This document shows positions 39,101-50,874 of a stretch of DNA of 64,000 bases, piece after piece (positions within the stretch are counted from its first letter, which is position 1; every line of letters starts with the position of its first letter). Below the pieces are notes generated by a model, which saw only the letters and a list, made by a program, of their open reading frames with translations, searched no databases and was not told where the DNA came from. Both the position numbers and the translations under genes were made by a program. The DNA is taken from assembly GCA_012861695.1 (NCBI GenBank), contig JAAOOA010000086.1, positions 7,221,885 through 7,285,884 of the forward strand, written 5' to 3'. The stretch is from Trematomus loennbergii. Its lineage: Eukaryota > Chordata > Actinopteri > Perciformes > Nototheniidae.

Positions 39101-39825
39101 TACTGGTATGTTACTTTATTTCAGACAACTAAAAAACTTGTTACAGTTTTAGTTTAGATAAGAATACTCTTACATTGGAGCACAGATTCAACACCTGTTA
39201 AGGTTTGTTTTGGCATGTTCTCATGAAGCTCATTACCAGCAGCAACAGGAAGCGCTTTCATTCAAGTTCTTATAAACCAACTGTATGCTCCCTGCCCAGC
39301 ATAAAACATCAGGCAGACAGAGTTAGCAAACAGCTTGTGAACAGTAAAGCGTTTGGAAGCTTAAAAGCGTGCAATGATCCTCAAGAACTGGTGGAGCCAA
39401 GGAAACAGATCAACTGTAAACAGACAAACAAGCTTTACTTGAGTAAAGCCTTTTTATATCTATTGGATCTATTAATCACAACCTCTTATGCAATCTTGTG
39501 TCTATACTTGTTAATCTGCCTAACAAACAACCAATGTGTGTCCACACTTTTCAGAAGGGACTTTTTCATGTAGCCCATGATCTCGGTTTTGTTTACTAAA
39601 CAAAACCATGATTAGAATTTCCCAAGCTGGGAAGTAGTTCCTCTGACTTCGGTGAGTTCTTGTGCTTTTCATAATGTAGAAATAACATGGACGAAAGTAA
39701 ATGTGTTGTATTTTACCGTTCTGAGCCTATAAACAACACGTATGTGGTTGCCAACCTCAGGGGGAAAACTCGTGAATGCTCTCAGTTGGGGGCACATTTT
39801 GATCAAATTACCTTGCAATGTTATT
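36115..39825. other. Longest repeat-poor stretch, no gene seen
   Basis: About 3.7 kb without a classified repeat or credible exon. 38440-38830 has the look of conserved non-coding sequence (CATGAATTCTTCATG, TAATTTGCATGAATTC), unverified. Confidence 0.4.
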
Positions 39826-39834
39826 TAGATTTAA

Positions 39835-40515
39835 AGGGGACCTGTCATGCAAAATGCACTTTGTGATGTCTTTTATACATAAATATGTGTCCCCGGTGCG
39901 TCGGGAACTCACGCAGCGTCAGAAAATAAAACCCTCTCTCTTTTCCTCCGTACCCAAATCTTTTAAAAACGGGTGAACAACGAGCGGATACAGATTCCAT
40001 CCGATCTGACGTCAAATCGGTGGCGGACCTACAGAAAGTTGCGATCAGAAACAATGCCTGACGTGTTTTGGACGTCTTTGTTTACATTAGCAAGCCTCAC
40101 TAACACTCAGAGCTAACCTGTATTGAAGAGCATGTGTTTAAAAAGCAGGAAATAAAAAAAGAACTCACCTTGTGATAAACCTGCAAGAGAAAAAGCATTT
40201 GAGCTCCATACTATTTCAGAAATAATCCTTGACGTGGTTTAAACAGGATGGCGAAATATCACAACCGAATTTTACTTTATCTCCGGTAGAATTCTGATCA
40301 GGCATTAGCTCCGCCTCCTCTTATTTATTTTTTTCAAGCTAAGGACCCACAATCTGCATTTCTCTAACAGGGCTGCAAAAGAGGGGTTTGAGCAGTATGA
40401 GGCATGGCTACAATGGGTGAACTGTTTGGTATTTTAAGCAAAAAACTTCACAGACATGTTTTATATAGGTATGGCCCTACAATATATTTTTCAAATATAG
40501 CATGATAAATCCACT
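39835..40515 (+). mobile_element. TTAA-flanked MITE, 681 bp (AGGGGACCTGTCATGC family)
   Basis: TTAA at 39831-39834 and 40516-40519 flanks ends AGGGGACCTGTCATGC and GCATGATAAATCCACT, which are imperfect inverted repeats. No transposase frame is visible. It lies 95 bp from the next TTAA MITE. Confidence 0.8.
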
Positions 40516-40610
40516 TTAAATATAATGTGTGCATCTGCCCAATTATTCAGACCCATTCCAAAGGAGTTCTTCCTCGGCCTATGCTACAACTTTCTTCCAA
40601 TTTTTATTAA

Positions 40611-41942
40611 AGGTCCCCTATTATACTGTTTTTCATCAATATATTATAGGTTCATATATATATACAAAACATGTCTCTGAAGTGTTTGGCTCTGTGAAGC
40701 TGACAATTGAGCGGCCCGACCAAGTAAGGAGGCAGAGGCAGAACGTCCTGATACAACCCGGTGTGGGAATTTATTCATCGTTGGTACATGATAAACAACA
40801 TCAACTTCCCCATATGACTGTCTCCAGCACTATCCCTTTCCTCAATGAGCCCAACAGGCCACCCTTTATAGGCCCAACAATTGGACTGTACCATGAAAAG
40901 GGGTGGTATGTGCACAGATGGTTAGCTCAGATACTGAAAACCAGTTAAAGAAAAATAAATATTACATGGAAATAACAAACATCTATTAATTAAAGTATAC
41001 TTAATTAATGTATGAAAGGAAAAATATTATAAACCAACAACCTCAATGTACACGATATAAAACCACCCCTGCCTCCATCCTGCTCAATAACCCCCGGAAT
41101 GATAAAGCAGGGTTCGCCGTTTCCCCGGGGACTCTTTACGGTGACGGACCCTGGGACCGGAGACGGGAGAACAGGTGGAGGTGAGTGTTATGATGTGAAC
41201 TACTGCAGGGATGATATGACAAATATATAACAGAAATGTATATTGCTTAGTCTAAACAGCTTATAAATTACTAGAATCACTAATCACACTTTGTTGACCC
41301 ATAGGTTGGCGTGCCAATCCAGCCCCCCGACATCAAGGATTAATGTGTTCTCATAATGACCATTCAATAAAACGGGTTTGAACGCCACACAAGCTCTTGT
41401 CATCTTTCATACATCAAATGCTTCCTGTGCAATGTTTTACCGTGGAACAAATGAATATGATTCGCCAATAGTGAAGCTATATAATACGTAACGGAGACCG
41501 TGATCTACGGCCCAGAGATCACCTCCGTTACAGGCTCGAAATACCAAACAGATCATTGTAGCATCCCATAAAACCCTCTGTTTCAGAGCTGTTTCAAAAG
41601 TGCTGATTCTCTGTCTTTTACTTTAGATAAAACTCCCTCTGAGAAATATTTGGTTAAAAAGAACACAATGGTGCTCTAGGAGGAGATTCAGGTGATAAGG
41701 TGGGCGGGGGTTACCTTGGTTGGTTATTGGCAAATGGTTACACAAGCCAAAAAATCGTTATGACATCATAAAGTGGCCAAAATCTGATCAGCTCATTTTC
41801 AGACAGGTTTTTATATAAATGGATCAGGACAAAAAGAGAGAGGATCTTTTTTCCTGAAACGTTCAGAATCTCTTTACACAGAGGGGACACATGTTTATGT
41901 ATAGAATATATGAAAAAGTGGATTTTGCATAATAGGTCCCCT
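40611..41942 (+). mobile_element. TTAA-flanked MITE (AGGTCCCCTATTAT family) split by a solo LTR
   Basis: TTAA at 40607-40610 and 41943-41946 flanks ends AGGTCCCCTATTAT and AATAGGTCCCCT. Removing the 840-bp LTR and one 5-bp duplication leaves 487 bp, nearly the same size as the uninterrupted relative at 31341-31824. Confidence 0.9.
40693..41532 (+). mobile_element. Solo LTR of an LTR retroelement, 840 bp
   Basis: The insertion begins TGTGAAGC and ends CCGTTACA (TG...CA), and is flanked by GGCTC at 40688-40692 and 41533-41537. That is a perfect 5-bp target duplication, and the related MITE at 31341 carries the sequence only once. Inside are a TATA box (TATAAAA, 41056-41062) and a polyadenylation signal (AATAAA, 41366-41371) in the order expected for U3-R-U5 on the plus strand. 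No primer-binding site, gag or pol lies next to it, so it is a solo LTR left by LTR-LTR recombination. Gypsy-like versus retrovirus-like origin cannot be told from the LTR alone. A 139-codon open frame at 40529-40948 merely crosses the MITE-LTR junction. Confidence 0.88.
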
Positions 41943-41949
41943 TTAACAT

Positions 41950-42840
41950 CAGGCCAGTAGTTTTACTACAAGTTTGTGGACAAACAAAAAACAAGCAAAT
42001 TGAGTAACAGACATCCCTTTCTTGGCAGAGGTGACAAGGATCTAATGCTCTATAACATTGATTACTCTGATACAAAAAATGCTTTTGTTTCCCAAATGAT
42101 AAAAGGTTAAATACTATCATAATCTTGTGTAAAAAGTTTCTTGAGGAAGCATTAGTTACAAAAACATCCTTTTACAAATTATTTGCCAAGGCTTTAGGAT
42201 TTTCATTTGTTTTAGACAATATTTCCCGATGGTGGCAGAACGCTTTCCCTTCGCTGTGATGTTGTCTGGATTATTGGATTTGAAATAAACAACAAATTGT
42301 ATGATAACCATACGCCTCTTCTTTAGTTGCCAGGAGCAGAATATTGGAGGGAAAACAAATGAAAAACGTTGACAGTGAACATTTTGCAGATACATTCAAT
42401 TTGTTTCCTCATTATATTGATTGAAAAAAACATAATCCAGGAGGCATTTCATTTCCGAAAAAAAAAAAAAGTGTTGGGTAATGCAAATTCCTTGTATATG
42501 AACTGGGTTATCAGGAGACTGGCTGACAGAAACACACAACACTCAAGCACCAAGCATGGACAAACACTTATACCTATAGAGTGTTTGGACCCACACGTCT
42601 CCATGCACACTGTGATTTGGTGTGTGTTTGTGTGTGTGTCTGTGAGTGTGTGTGAACCTGTCTCTAATCTATTCTCAGAGGTGATTTCCCCACAGTCTGC
42701 CTCTGATTGGATTTGGTTTAATACAAATAAACTAAGGCCTTGCTTTAAATGGAAAGCACTATAGCCTATTATGCGGCACAGTGCAGGACAGTCTCACTAT
42801 ATCAACTCTTGATTGTATTAAAGCTTTCACTCTCTCTCTC
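41950..42840. other. Unique sequence, nothing seen
   Basis: No exon or classified repeat. Confidence 0.5.
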
Positions 42841-42843
42841 TCT

Positions 42844-43044
<201 letters not shown>

Positions 43045-43308
43045 TCAAGGCTGCAGTCTGACTTCAACTAGAATGAGGGATTTCTTTCCAGTGTGTTTGC
43101 TAAATCCACCTTGCGTCTAATTAGTAGATATGTTTTTTTTTAGTGTGTGTACTTACACCATGTACGAACACACATTGAACACACAGAGATGTACAATTTA
43201 GTAAGTGTCAGGGCTATGATAGGCTTTGATAACTTTGGTGCCACTGGACACTATTGAGGTTGGGAAGGTGACAGTATAATATAAGGGTTTTATTGCACGG
43301 TTGGTGGG

Positions 43309-43337
43309 CGTCTGTGTGTGTGTGTGTGTGTGTATGT

Positions 43338-43393
<56 letters not shown>
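43309..43393 (+). repeat. GT microsatellite, ~85 bp
   Basis: GT array with GTATGT and GTGCGT variants near its left part. A second short array lies at 43508-43537. Confidence 0.96.
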
Positions 43394-43395
<2 letters not shown>

Positions 43396-43539
43396 AATAG
43401 AGATCCAAGAGGTGGGTAATTGTCCTGACGAGACAGAAAGTCCCATTAGCCCTCTGTCAAAAAGAAAAGTAGCTCAGACCACGCTCGTTGCTGATACAGA
43501 TCTGTGAGTGTGGTGTGTGTGTGTGTGTGTGTGTGTATA

Positions 43540-44030
43540 TGACTGGGGACTAGAAAGGGTGAGGGAAAACTGGAAAATAGGGTGCTCACACCAATAGTTG
43601 CAATTTATCACTACTTTATTGTTTCCAACCATGTATTTATTGACCCTAAATAACCACTTGTTACTTCTATTTTCAATAGACCTATGATGCACAGAAAATA
43701 AAACTCACACACGTGTTTGATACCATTTCCCTGTTTAATTTATATTTAATCTCCTTTTGTTTTAACATTTAATTTTAGCCTATGCTTTGTTCAGCTTTTT
43801 AATAATCTATAACCAGGATCATATAACTGTAGCTCTGATGGACTAGATCACACACACTCACAATCGGCATGTTGTTCTCAGAAAAAAATGGACATTCACA
43901 TACTAGATGTCGCTAATGGAAATGGACTGTATACCATAAAAACAAGCACGCACGCACACCTATGGGTTATTCCCTAATGGAACCAGATTTTCTTAAACAT
44001 AACTCTCTCTCACACACACTGTGGATACGA
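43540..44030. other. Unique sequence, nothing seen
   Basis: A+T-rich spacer between two simple-repeat arrays. Confidence 0.5.
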
Positions 44031-44035
44031 ACACG

Positions 44036-44047
44036 AACACACACACA

Positions 44048-44107
<60 letters not shown>

Positions 44108-44122
44108 ACACACACACACACA

Positions 44123-44205
<83 letters not shown>
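44036..44205 (+). repeat. CA microsatellite, ~170 bp, interrupted
   Basis: CA array with ACCACA breaks and one CACCCACA variant, ending at CACCTCTCTCT. Confidence 0.97.
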
Positions 44206-44207
<2 letters not shown>

Positions 44208-44209
44208 CT

Positions 44210-46555
44210 CTCTAATGGAGCTGGACCCCTGAGAATGACAACCAGGCCGCTACGCATCAGTGGCCATTACCCACAAGGCAGTGCGTCAGGGCCGTGGGGC
44301 CGCCCACTCTCTTTGCCTTTCACCCCACATCCGTCAGAAACAGGTACACGCTGCTCCCTGTGTTCTCCACTATCTCTCTTTATCTGCCTCTTTATACTGT
44401 GTCTTTCTGCATGAGGAAAGACACATTTAAGAGCATGTTAAAGCAACCCAGGCAGGTAAGAAAGTACATTTTCTTCCAGAGGACATGTTCCAGCATCTCA
44501 AACTGAATTTACAGGAATTTGCTCTTCTCTTGGGGGGATTTTTGTTGACCTATGAATTAATCGGCTAGTGTATTGGCTAGTAAAAGTTTGTAGTCTGTCA
44601 CTGACATTAGTTGTATTTGTAATCCCGATATAACATCACATAAACAGATATATTCTTCTGCTCCAGGCTGCAAACACAGTTTGTTTTACTCTGGAAAACA
44701 ATCGCCAAGTCATAAGTTATGATGAATTATCTACAGTGGCCCACAGGGGACAGTGGTTGCATTCAGGAGGAAAGGGCAGAATGTAAAATAGGATTCGCCT
44801 GCATTTCTGCCCCTATTATAAAGCTCAAAGACAGTGTGTGAAGTCTAATGTGTAATTCTTGCCTGGGGCTTTTTTAACCTATGACCCTGAGTGTACCCAA
44901 AACAATTTAAATGACAAAACAATAAAATAAACAAACAGAATTATTTAAGGATTCAGAACAGCTACTTATAATCTGGACAAACTGTATTATAGCCTCGAAA
45001 CCTTATATGGGCAGCCAATAAAACAAACAGGAAATTAATTGTACGGGATACAAAGAAAATAATAAACAGAGGGCAAACATATCAGGAACAACCAGACTAC
45101 ATACTGAAATATAATACAACCAAACCACTAATGAAGTCATGGGTCGCCGACTTGGTTTTTGACAGAGAGATTCTAATACATTTCGCACAGTGGGGGGCAG
45201 ATTTGGGGAAAGAACACTGGAATCAAATGTGTTAGTTTTGGCAGATACCCCCAATCAGTGTAGGCTCCACAAATGCAGTGTTGTTGCACAGCTTTTGATT
45301 CATGTTGTATAGTTGGCTCTAACATTTTATCCCATTCCTGTAAAAAACAAGTCCTCCAGACTAAACTACAAAATATGCTTTTGTTGCTTTGCCTTTTTAA
45401 AACTTCATGAGCATTTTCTGACCTCATTCTCCTTATCACATAACATTGCTGTCAGCACCTGCCAACATGCACATCAAATAAAAGTATTCATAAGGCCCAG
45501 ATATAGTTTTTCATGAAAACAAAGGAGCACCACTTTTTCTTTTTGCCGAAGATGTCTAGATCTGACTGAGTGTTTTGCTTGGTCAGTTAAAATTGTATCC
45601 AGGCACCCACAAATGAGTGCTAACATTACCCTAGCCCAAACCATGAAATGTACACAATCTTATAGATAATAGTAACATTTAAATTAACATTTAAAGTCTC
45701 ACGTACTGCGCTAATTTGCCCCATGCTGTTTTTTGTCGAGTCATGATAACTAAGTTTGGTAGTGACATATAATAAAGGTATCTAGCAACAGTGTGCACGT
45801 AAGGCCCGCCCTCAAGTGATCCGATTGGACTATGGGAAAAAAGGGGTGTTCAGGGGCTACTATTTGCCCATCAATGCAAAAAGCAGCAAGAAAAAAGCTT
45901 CACTCTCTTTGTAAACAATTTCATTTTAGCCGCCCCAGCTATGACCTATTAGGGCCTAAGACAAATCTCCGACTCATCCATGTGATGTTCAAAGTTTGGT
46001 TAGGTTTAGGAGCAAAAACTACTCGGTAAACGACTGCAGTTCATCTTTTGCTTCTGACACACAACAGTCACAATTGCGGTTGTTTTCAGGGGAATGTAAG
46101 CATATGTCAACCAAACATTGGACTTGCATAGAACATTTATAGTGTAAATATTGTCTGTATTAGCCTGAAGGGTAAACCTTTGTTTACTTTACTACAATAT
46201 ATGTGACTGTTTTTACTGCTTTCTTTTACCACCTCTCTTCATAACACCTAATGTGCCCCTCTGTCTCTTTTATCACCTTTCTGCCTCCGTTTGTCTCCCC
46301 CTCTCCGTCTTAAATGCCTTTCAGTCATCCCCCCCAAGTATCTACTCTCTCTTCCCTCCCCCCCCTCTCATCGCCTCTCTCTTTCCTCCTCTCCCTGATG
46401 TCTCTTCTCGTCATTTCCACTTGTCAGGCTAAAGGGAGCAGACAAATGGATAGACAGATGAATACCCAGATCTGTAGAGGGCCAAAAAGAATGATGGAGC
46501 GATAGAATAAAGGAGTGACAGTGCGTGACAGCGCTCAGCTGAGCCCTGTTGAGGG
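44210..46555. other. Mostly unique sequence, possible repeat remnant
   Basis: GGTTAGGTTTAGGAGCAAAA followed by ACTACTCGG (45999-46027) resembles part of a common fish repeat. 46250-46430 is pyrimidine-rich. No gene recognised. Confidence 0.4.
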
Positions 46556-46557
46556 CC

Positions 46558-46575
46558 GGGGGGGGGGGGGGGGGG
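46558..46575 (+). repeat. Run of 18 G
   Basis: Eighteen consecutive G (GCC before, CGG after) at the edge of a purine-rich stretch; a candidate G-quadruplex-forming site. Confidence 0.95.
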
Positions 46576-46579
46576 CGGA

Positions 46580-47335
46580 GGAGTAAGAGGGGGAGAAAAG
46601 ACTGACATAAAGGAGAGAAATGAAGACAGAGATGCTGGAGGATGGATTTAAAGGCCGGATCTTTTGTACCATATTTTGTAGTAACGCGTAATAATCGATG
46701 ACAAAATGAAATAAATAATATTGCTCTGTCTTCCTGTAGCCAATTGATAAAACAGAATAGTCATTCATCCTTTTGTCATAGAGCTCTTACATTTGCTGCA
46801 TTTAACACCCACTAAGCCTTCGTCTTTCATAGACTGGTCAAAACGAAGCAATATGTTTTTCTATAACCGTGGAAACAACACAAGAACAACAATCAATCGT
46901 TTGTCCCCGTATGTTCTGCTGCTGCACATGTTCTTTTACAAGCTTTTACAGCACATATGCACTTACAGTAACACTGATAGTGGATAGCACAGATTTACTT
47001 CCTGTTAGTCACCAGCACACTTTATCAGCTGAAGCTAACATTAGCTGCATTAGCTTGTTGAAAACAATTCACTTTTCCAACTTGCTTGTTGTTGAACCTG
47101 CACCATGTGAAAGACGTTTTAATATGCACTTCAGGGCTAAATCTTCAATGAGATTCTCAAAGAAAAAGACTAAAGCTGTACAACCCCCGAGTACAAAAAA
47201 AACAGCATTCGCTAATTAAAAATGAAATAAAACGGCATTGTTCTTTTATTGTAGTGCAATCCAAGTATTACCTCATAAGTGTGATGATCATATTTTTATT
47301 TAATTCTAAGCTATCGTACAGTTATAAAATGGCAG
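46580..47335. other. Unique sequence, nothing seen
   Basis: Two overlapping short frames (46793-47216) without a domain. Confidence 0.5.
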
Positions 47336-47340
47336 AAATG

Positions 47341-47618
47341 GTAAAGGGACTGTGTTTATATGGCACTTTATCCAGTTACGATCCTCAGAGCGATTTACAT
47401 TCTACAAGTGATCATTCACCCATTCACACCTCATTCATACAGAGCAATGTGCCACTTTGACTCAAGGAATCTAACACACACACCGTTGCCATAGGGAGCA
47501 ACTCTGGTTAAGCATCTTGCCCAAGAATACATCAACATGTTGACTTCACAGGGCTGGAATCCAACCTACAACCTTCGGAATGAAAGACCACCGCACTCCC
47601 TCACAGCCACAGGAGGGA
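47341..47618 (-). mobile_element. tRNA-derived SINE with LINE-like tail
   Basis: On the minus strand: a GTGGCTGTGAGGGAG head, GGTTGGATTCC (B-box-like, 47556-47566), then GGGCAAGATGCTTAACC. The tail AAAGTGCCATATAAACACAG resembles the 3' ends of fish LINEs, which usually supply the retrotransposition machinery for such SINEs. Confidence 0.7.
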
Positions 47619-47624
47619 GGACGT

Positions 47625-48825
47625 ATTCATCATTTTTACATTGTCTATCTGTGAGATTTGGCCACTTGTAGAATAAGTTTTGCATTCTGTTCAAACATAC
47701 AACAAAACTACAGATGTAAGGCCTTTACATGAATGACTTCACAGTCGTATTACTGTACCTATGTAACCATTCTCAAAAGGGATTAAATGGCGATCAGAAA
47801 GAGGCTTTCTTTGTTTGTTAGATATTAAAGTGTTACTGTGACATAAAGTATCTTCCTTCTTTCTTTCAGGCAGTATGACATTGTTATTCCTCTACCATAA
47901 CATCTGCATTACTCAAGGAAAAATCCAGAAATTGAAGGATAAAACAAACAATAGTATACAAGGCAATCACAAATATAGGAATGCTATAAAACTGCTGCAA
48001 AAATATTCAATTGGCCCAAAGTCCTCTTTTTTCCCATGCTATTCATATTGTTTTGCTGCCAACATCAGAATGTATGTGTGGATTATTTAAAACTACCCCG
48101 TGCAGTGATCAGTAATCCCTTATGGTATGGTAATCCCATAATTACTGGGTCTATGAACAGAGGTAGCTTCAAAAGCAAAGCCGTGTAGATATGACTATGT
48201 GCATTTCCTTTCTAAAGAATGAAAATGTGTTGGAGTCTCAAGAGAGGTGGGCCACATGTGTGACATGACAATACAATTCTTGGAAAAACAAGCGCATTCC
48301 AACTCTATCATGTAAGGCATTCAGAAATGCTACAATAATACCCAGGAGGATGTTATTCACTGAGATAACGCGTAAGACTGACACCCAAATCTCATACTTA
48401 CAGGAAAAATAAATTCTTAAGAGGATTATATAAGCGTTTGTGTATTATCTGAAAGAACTGTACAAAAATAAGAACAAAAGACAGGAAGAAACAAGAAAGT
48501 AACTGTGAAATTGCTTGGCTCGGAATACAGTGTAGTCTCTGAGATGGAACTGTTGGTATGGGAGCATGCTTCCCTGGGAGCTTGGGCTATCCAACTGGAA
48601 CAGTACTGGTGAGTTTGGATCAAATTCCTCTTTTCTTTTACTTCTTGATTTTGAATCCCTCAAAACAATACCAACAGATTCAAAGCATCAAGGCTATATT
48701 GACATATGTCTTGGTTAAGTCATTATCTATCGTTTCAACAATCACCAACTCAAATGCTGGTATAAAAATTTGAACTTGAAGAGAAACAAGTGAAAAGGTG
48801 CCTGCTCTACATGTTGTTTCCGGCC
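47625..48825. other. Unique sequence, nothing seen
   Basis: No exon or classified repeat recognised. Confidence 0.5.
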
Positions 48826-48828
48826 AAT

Positions 48829-49460
48829 AGGCACTTTCACACCGGAGTACTTTTCCCAGGAATAGTTCCGATAGTTCTTGGGATTTTGCGTTCACACCAA
48901 AAAGATCTGGAACTAGAACCATAGTTCATGCGAACCTTTTCACCCCTTTTCAGCTAGAGAGGTGGTACTCTCCTGGGGAGGAAAAGGTTCCAATTTCTGA
49001 TTGGCTGGGCGAATTGCAAACCACGCCCCGTAAAACTCAGAAAAGCTCGCCATTTTATTTGCTCGCATTAACATTATTAGCATTAGCATTAGCCCAGCGC
49101 TCCAACGGAGAGAGACTAACTTATGGCAACACAAAAAAACATGGGAGCGGTGGAGTGATGAGGAGGTGTCGGCGCTTCTGCCGATTTACTCGGAAGACGC
49201 TAACCAGCAGCTTCTAATGAAGCCAGTCCCCAACTCCGGGGGGACTCCGGGACTTCGGGTGGCAGCATACGCCGTGAAGTTGTTTGCAGCCTGTCAGTAA
49301 ACCCAAATCAGAAGAAGAAGTGACGTCAGCGGCTTCATTTGCGTAATCCTCCCTCAGGGACTTATTCCGGTGTGAACTAGGACAGTTCCGAGACTAAAGA
49401 GTTCGGCGGGACTAAGTACTGGGAACTAAGTACGGCAAAGTACTTGGTGTGAAAGCGGCT
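48829..49460. mobile_element. MITE with AGGCACTTTCACACC ends, 632 bp
   Basis: AGGCACTTTCACACC (48829-48843) is mirrored by GGTGTGAAAGCGGCT (49446-49460), with further complementarity inward (GTACTTT / AAAGTAC). AAT occurs directly on both sides (48826-48828 and 49461-49463), a candidate 3-bp target duplication. It is non-coding; the superfamily is not assigned. Confidence 0.75.
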
Positions 49461-49769
49461 AATGAATAGAATTAGGTTGATGCAAATTTGAAGAAGATTC
49501 TCGACAACAAAACAGTATTTGGGGAGAGATTCAATGACATAGCATCCTAAAAATAAATTCAACTTCAATTGAAGGATACTTCCTTGACATTGAGAATCCA
49601 CCAATGACTATGAGTGTAAAGCAATGACCTTCACCTTAAATGTGCATGCACATGCATTCACATGAGATAACAGTGTAGAAATCAACACGCAGTACTTTTG
49701 TTATGGAGAGAAAATTATCTGACAAGTCAACTTAAAAAAATCCCCTACAGGAACGTTTTAACCTGTTAA

Positions 49770-50866
49770 GCCCTGAGCCTGTTTTTCAGGTTTCAGGCTC
49801 GAAAATGACATGCCCAGAACAAATGACTATATCTTCACTTCTAAAAGGGGTAAATTAATAATCTTTTTTCTCAAAGCAATGGTAAACCTGTGAGTTGGAT
49901 GTAGAAAAGTCAGAATCAATATAGATGTTTTTATTTTTAAGTAAATTCAGATTGAACATAGTACATTTTTTAAAATCATAGTGTCCGTCCAAAATAAATC
50001 ATTATTTATAGTAAAAACCACCCTTGAATGATGGGATAGTAGACAAAAAGCTTTAGGAATCCAAACTATAACATATAATAACTACCCTGTATCAAGATTG
50101 ATGCAAAACAAGTGACATTTGACCTTTTTAGAGAGGTTTAGAAAAAAAAACCCACCTCTGGGGTCATTTGGGTGTAATCTTTGGAACCCATTGGTCAATG
50201 TTGATGATTGACACCTCTTTTTAACCGTTAGAGCCAATATAATCGAGGGGAAGTTCCTAAATCCATCTAAACATTACCATTGGTGAATGAGAGTGATGCG
50301 CAGCCAGCATGCCCAAAACCGGAAGCTGTGTTACAGCTCTCATACACTCTATATGGAAACTCTGTTTATTGCCATAAATATGATGATGGATTATCAGTAA
50401 TCATTTCAAAGGGACACAGAGACATTGGATTAACCTTCAGCAGCGTTTATATGAGCTTTAATGCCATTGAACACAACTTTTGATCAGAAAACAGCAAAGG
50501 TAAGAAGTATTTGCCGTTTTGGCCCCGTAAAGTGAAGTTGTGTGTTAACTTTGCTGGCTTTCGCTGCCGCGAGTTTTGGTCGCACAGTGATGATACTTAT
50601 ACCACTGGAATCTGTGAGTTTGTGCAAATCCGATGAAGTATAAAATATTGCTACCGTGAGTTATGTGCTAAGTAAGTTAGCACTCTTTCGCTTAGTGCTA
50701 ATTCAGAGGCTCGGCGTTAGACTTGTGTTTTGTTTTGGTAAACATTTTTCATATCGTCTGATAGCTGAGTTTCTTCCCGTTAAGTGGCTATGACACATTC
50801 ATAGTTTGTTAAATGTTAAGAAGCCCTCAGACGCTGTTTCTTGCAAGATGTTGCGGGAGCCCCCGG
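49770..50866 (+). mobile_element. ~1 kb dispersed repeat, copy B, TTAA-bounded
   Basis: Bounded by TTAA at 49766-49769 and 50867-50870, it starts GCCCTGAGCCTG and ends GGGAGCCCCCGG. The body matches copy A (4112-5167). The right end is shorter than in copy A, apparently by deletion after TTGCG. There is no intact open frame and no recognised domain. Confidence 0.65.
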
Positions 50867-50874
50867 TTAAGACA

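Noticed and set aside
40529..40948. 139-codon frame
   Set aside because: It crosses from flanking DNA through a MITE end into the solo LTR, so it is a chance fusion frame.
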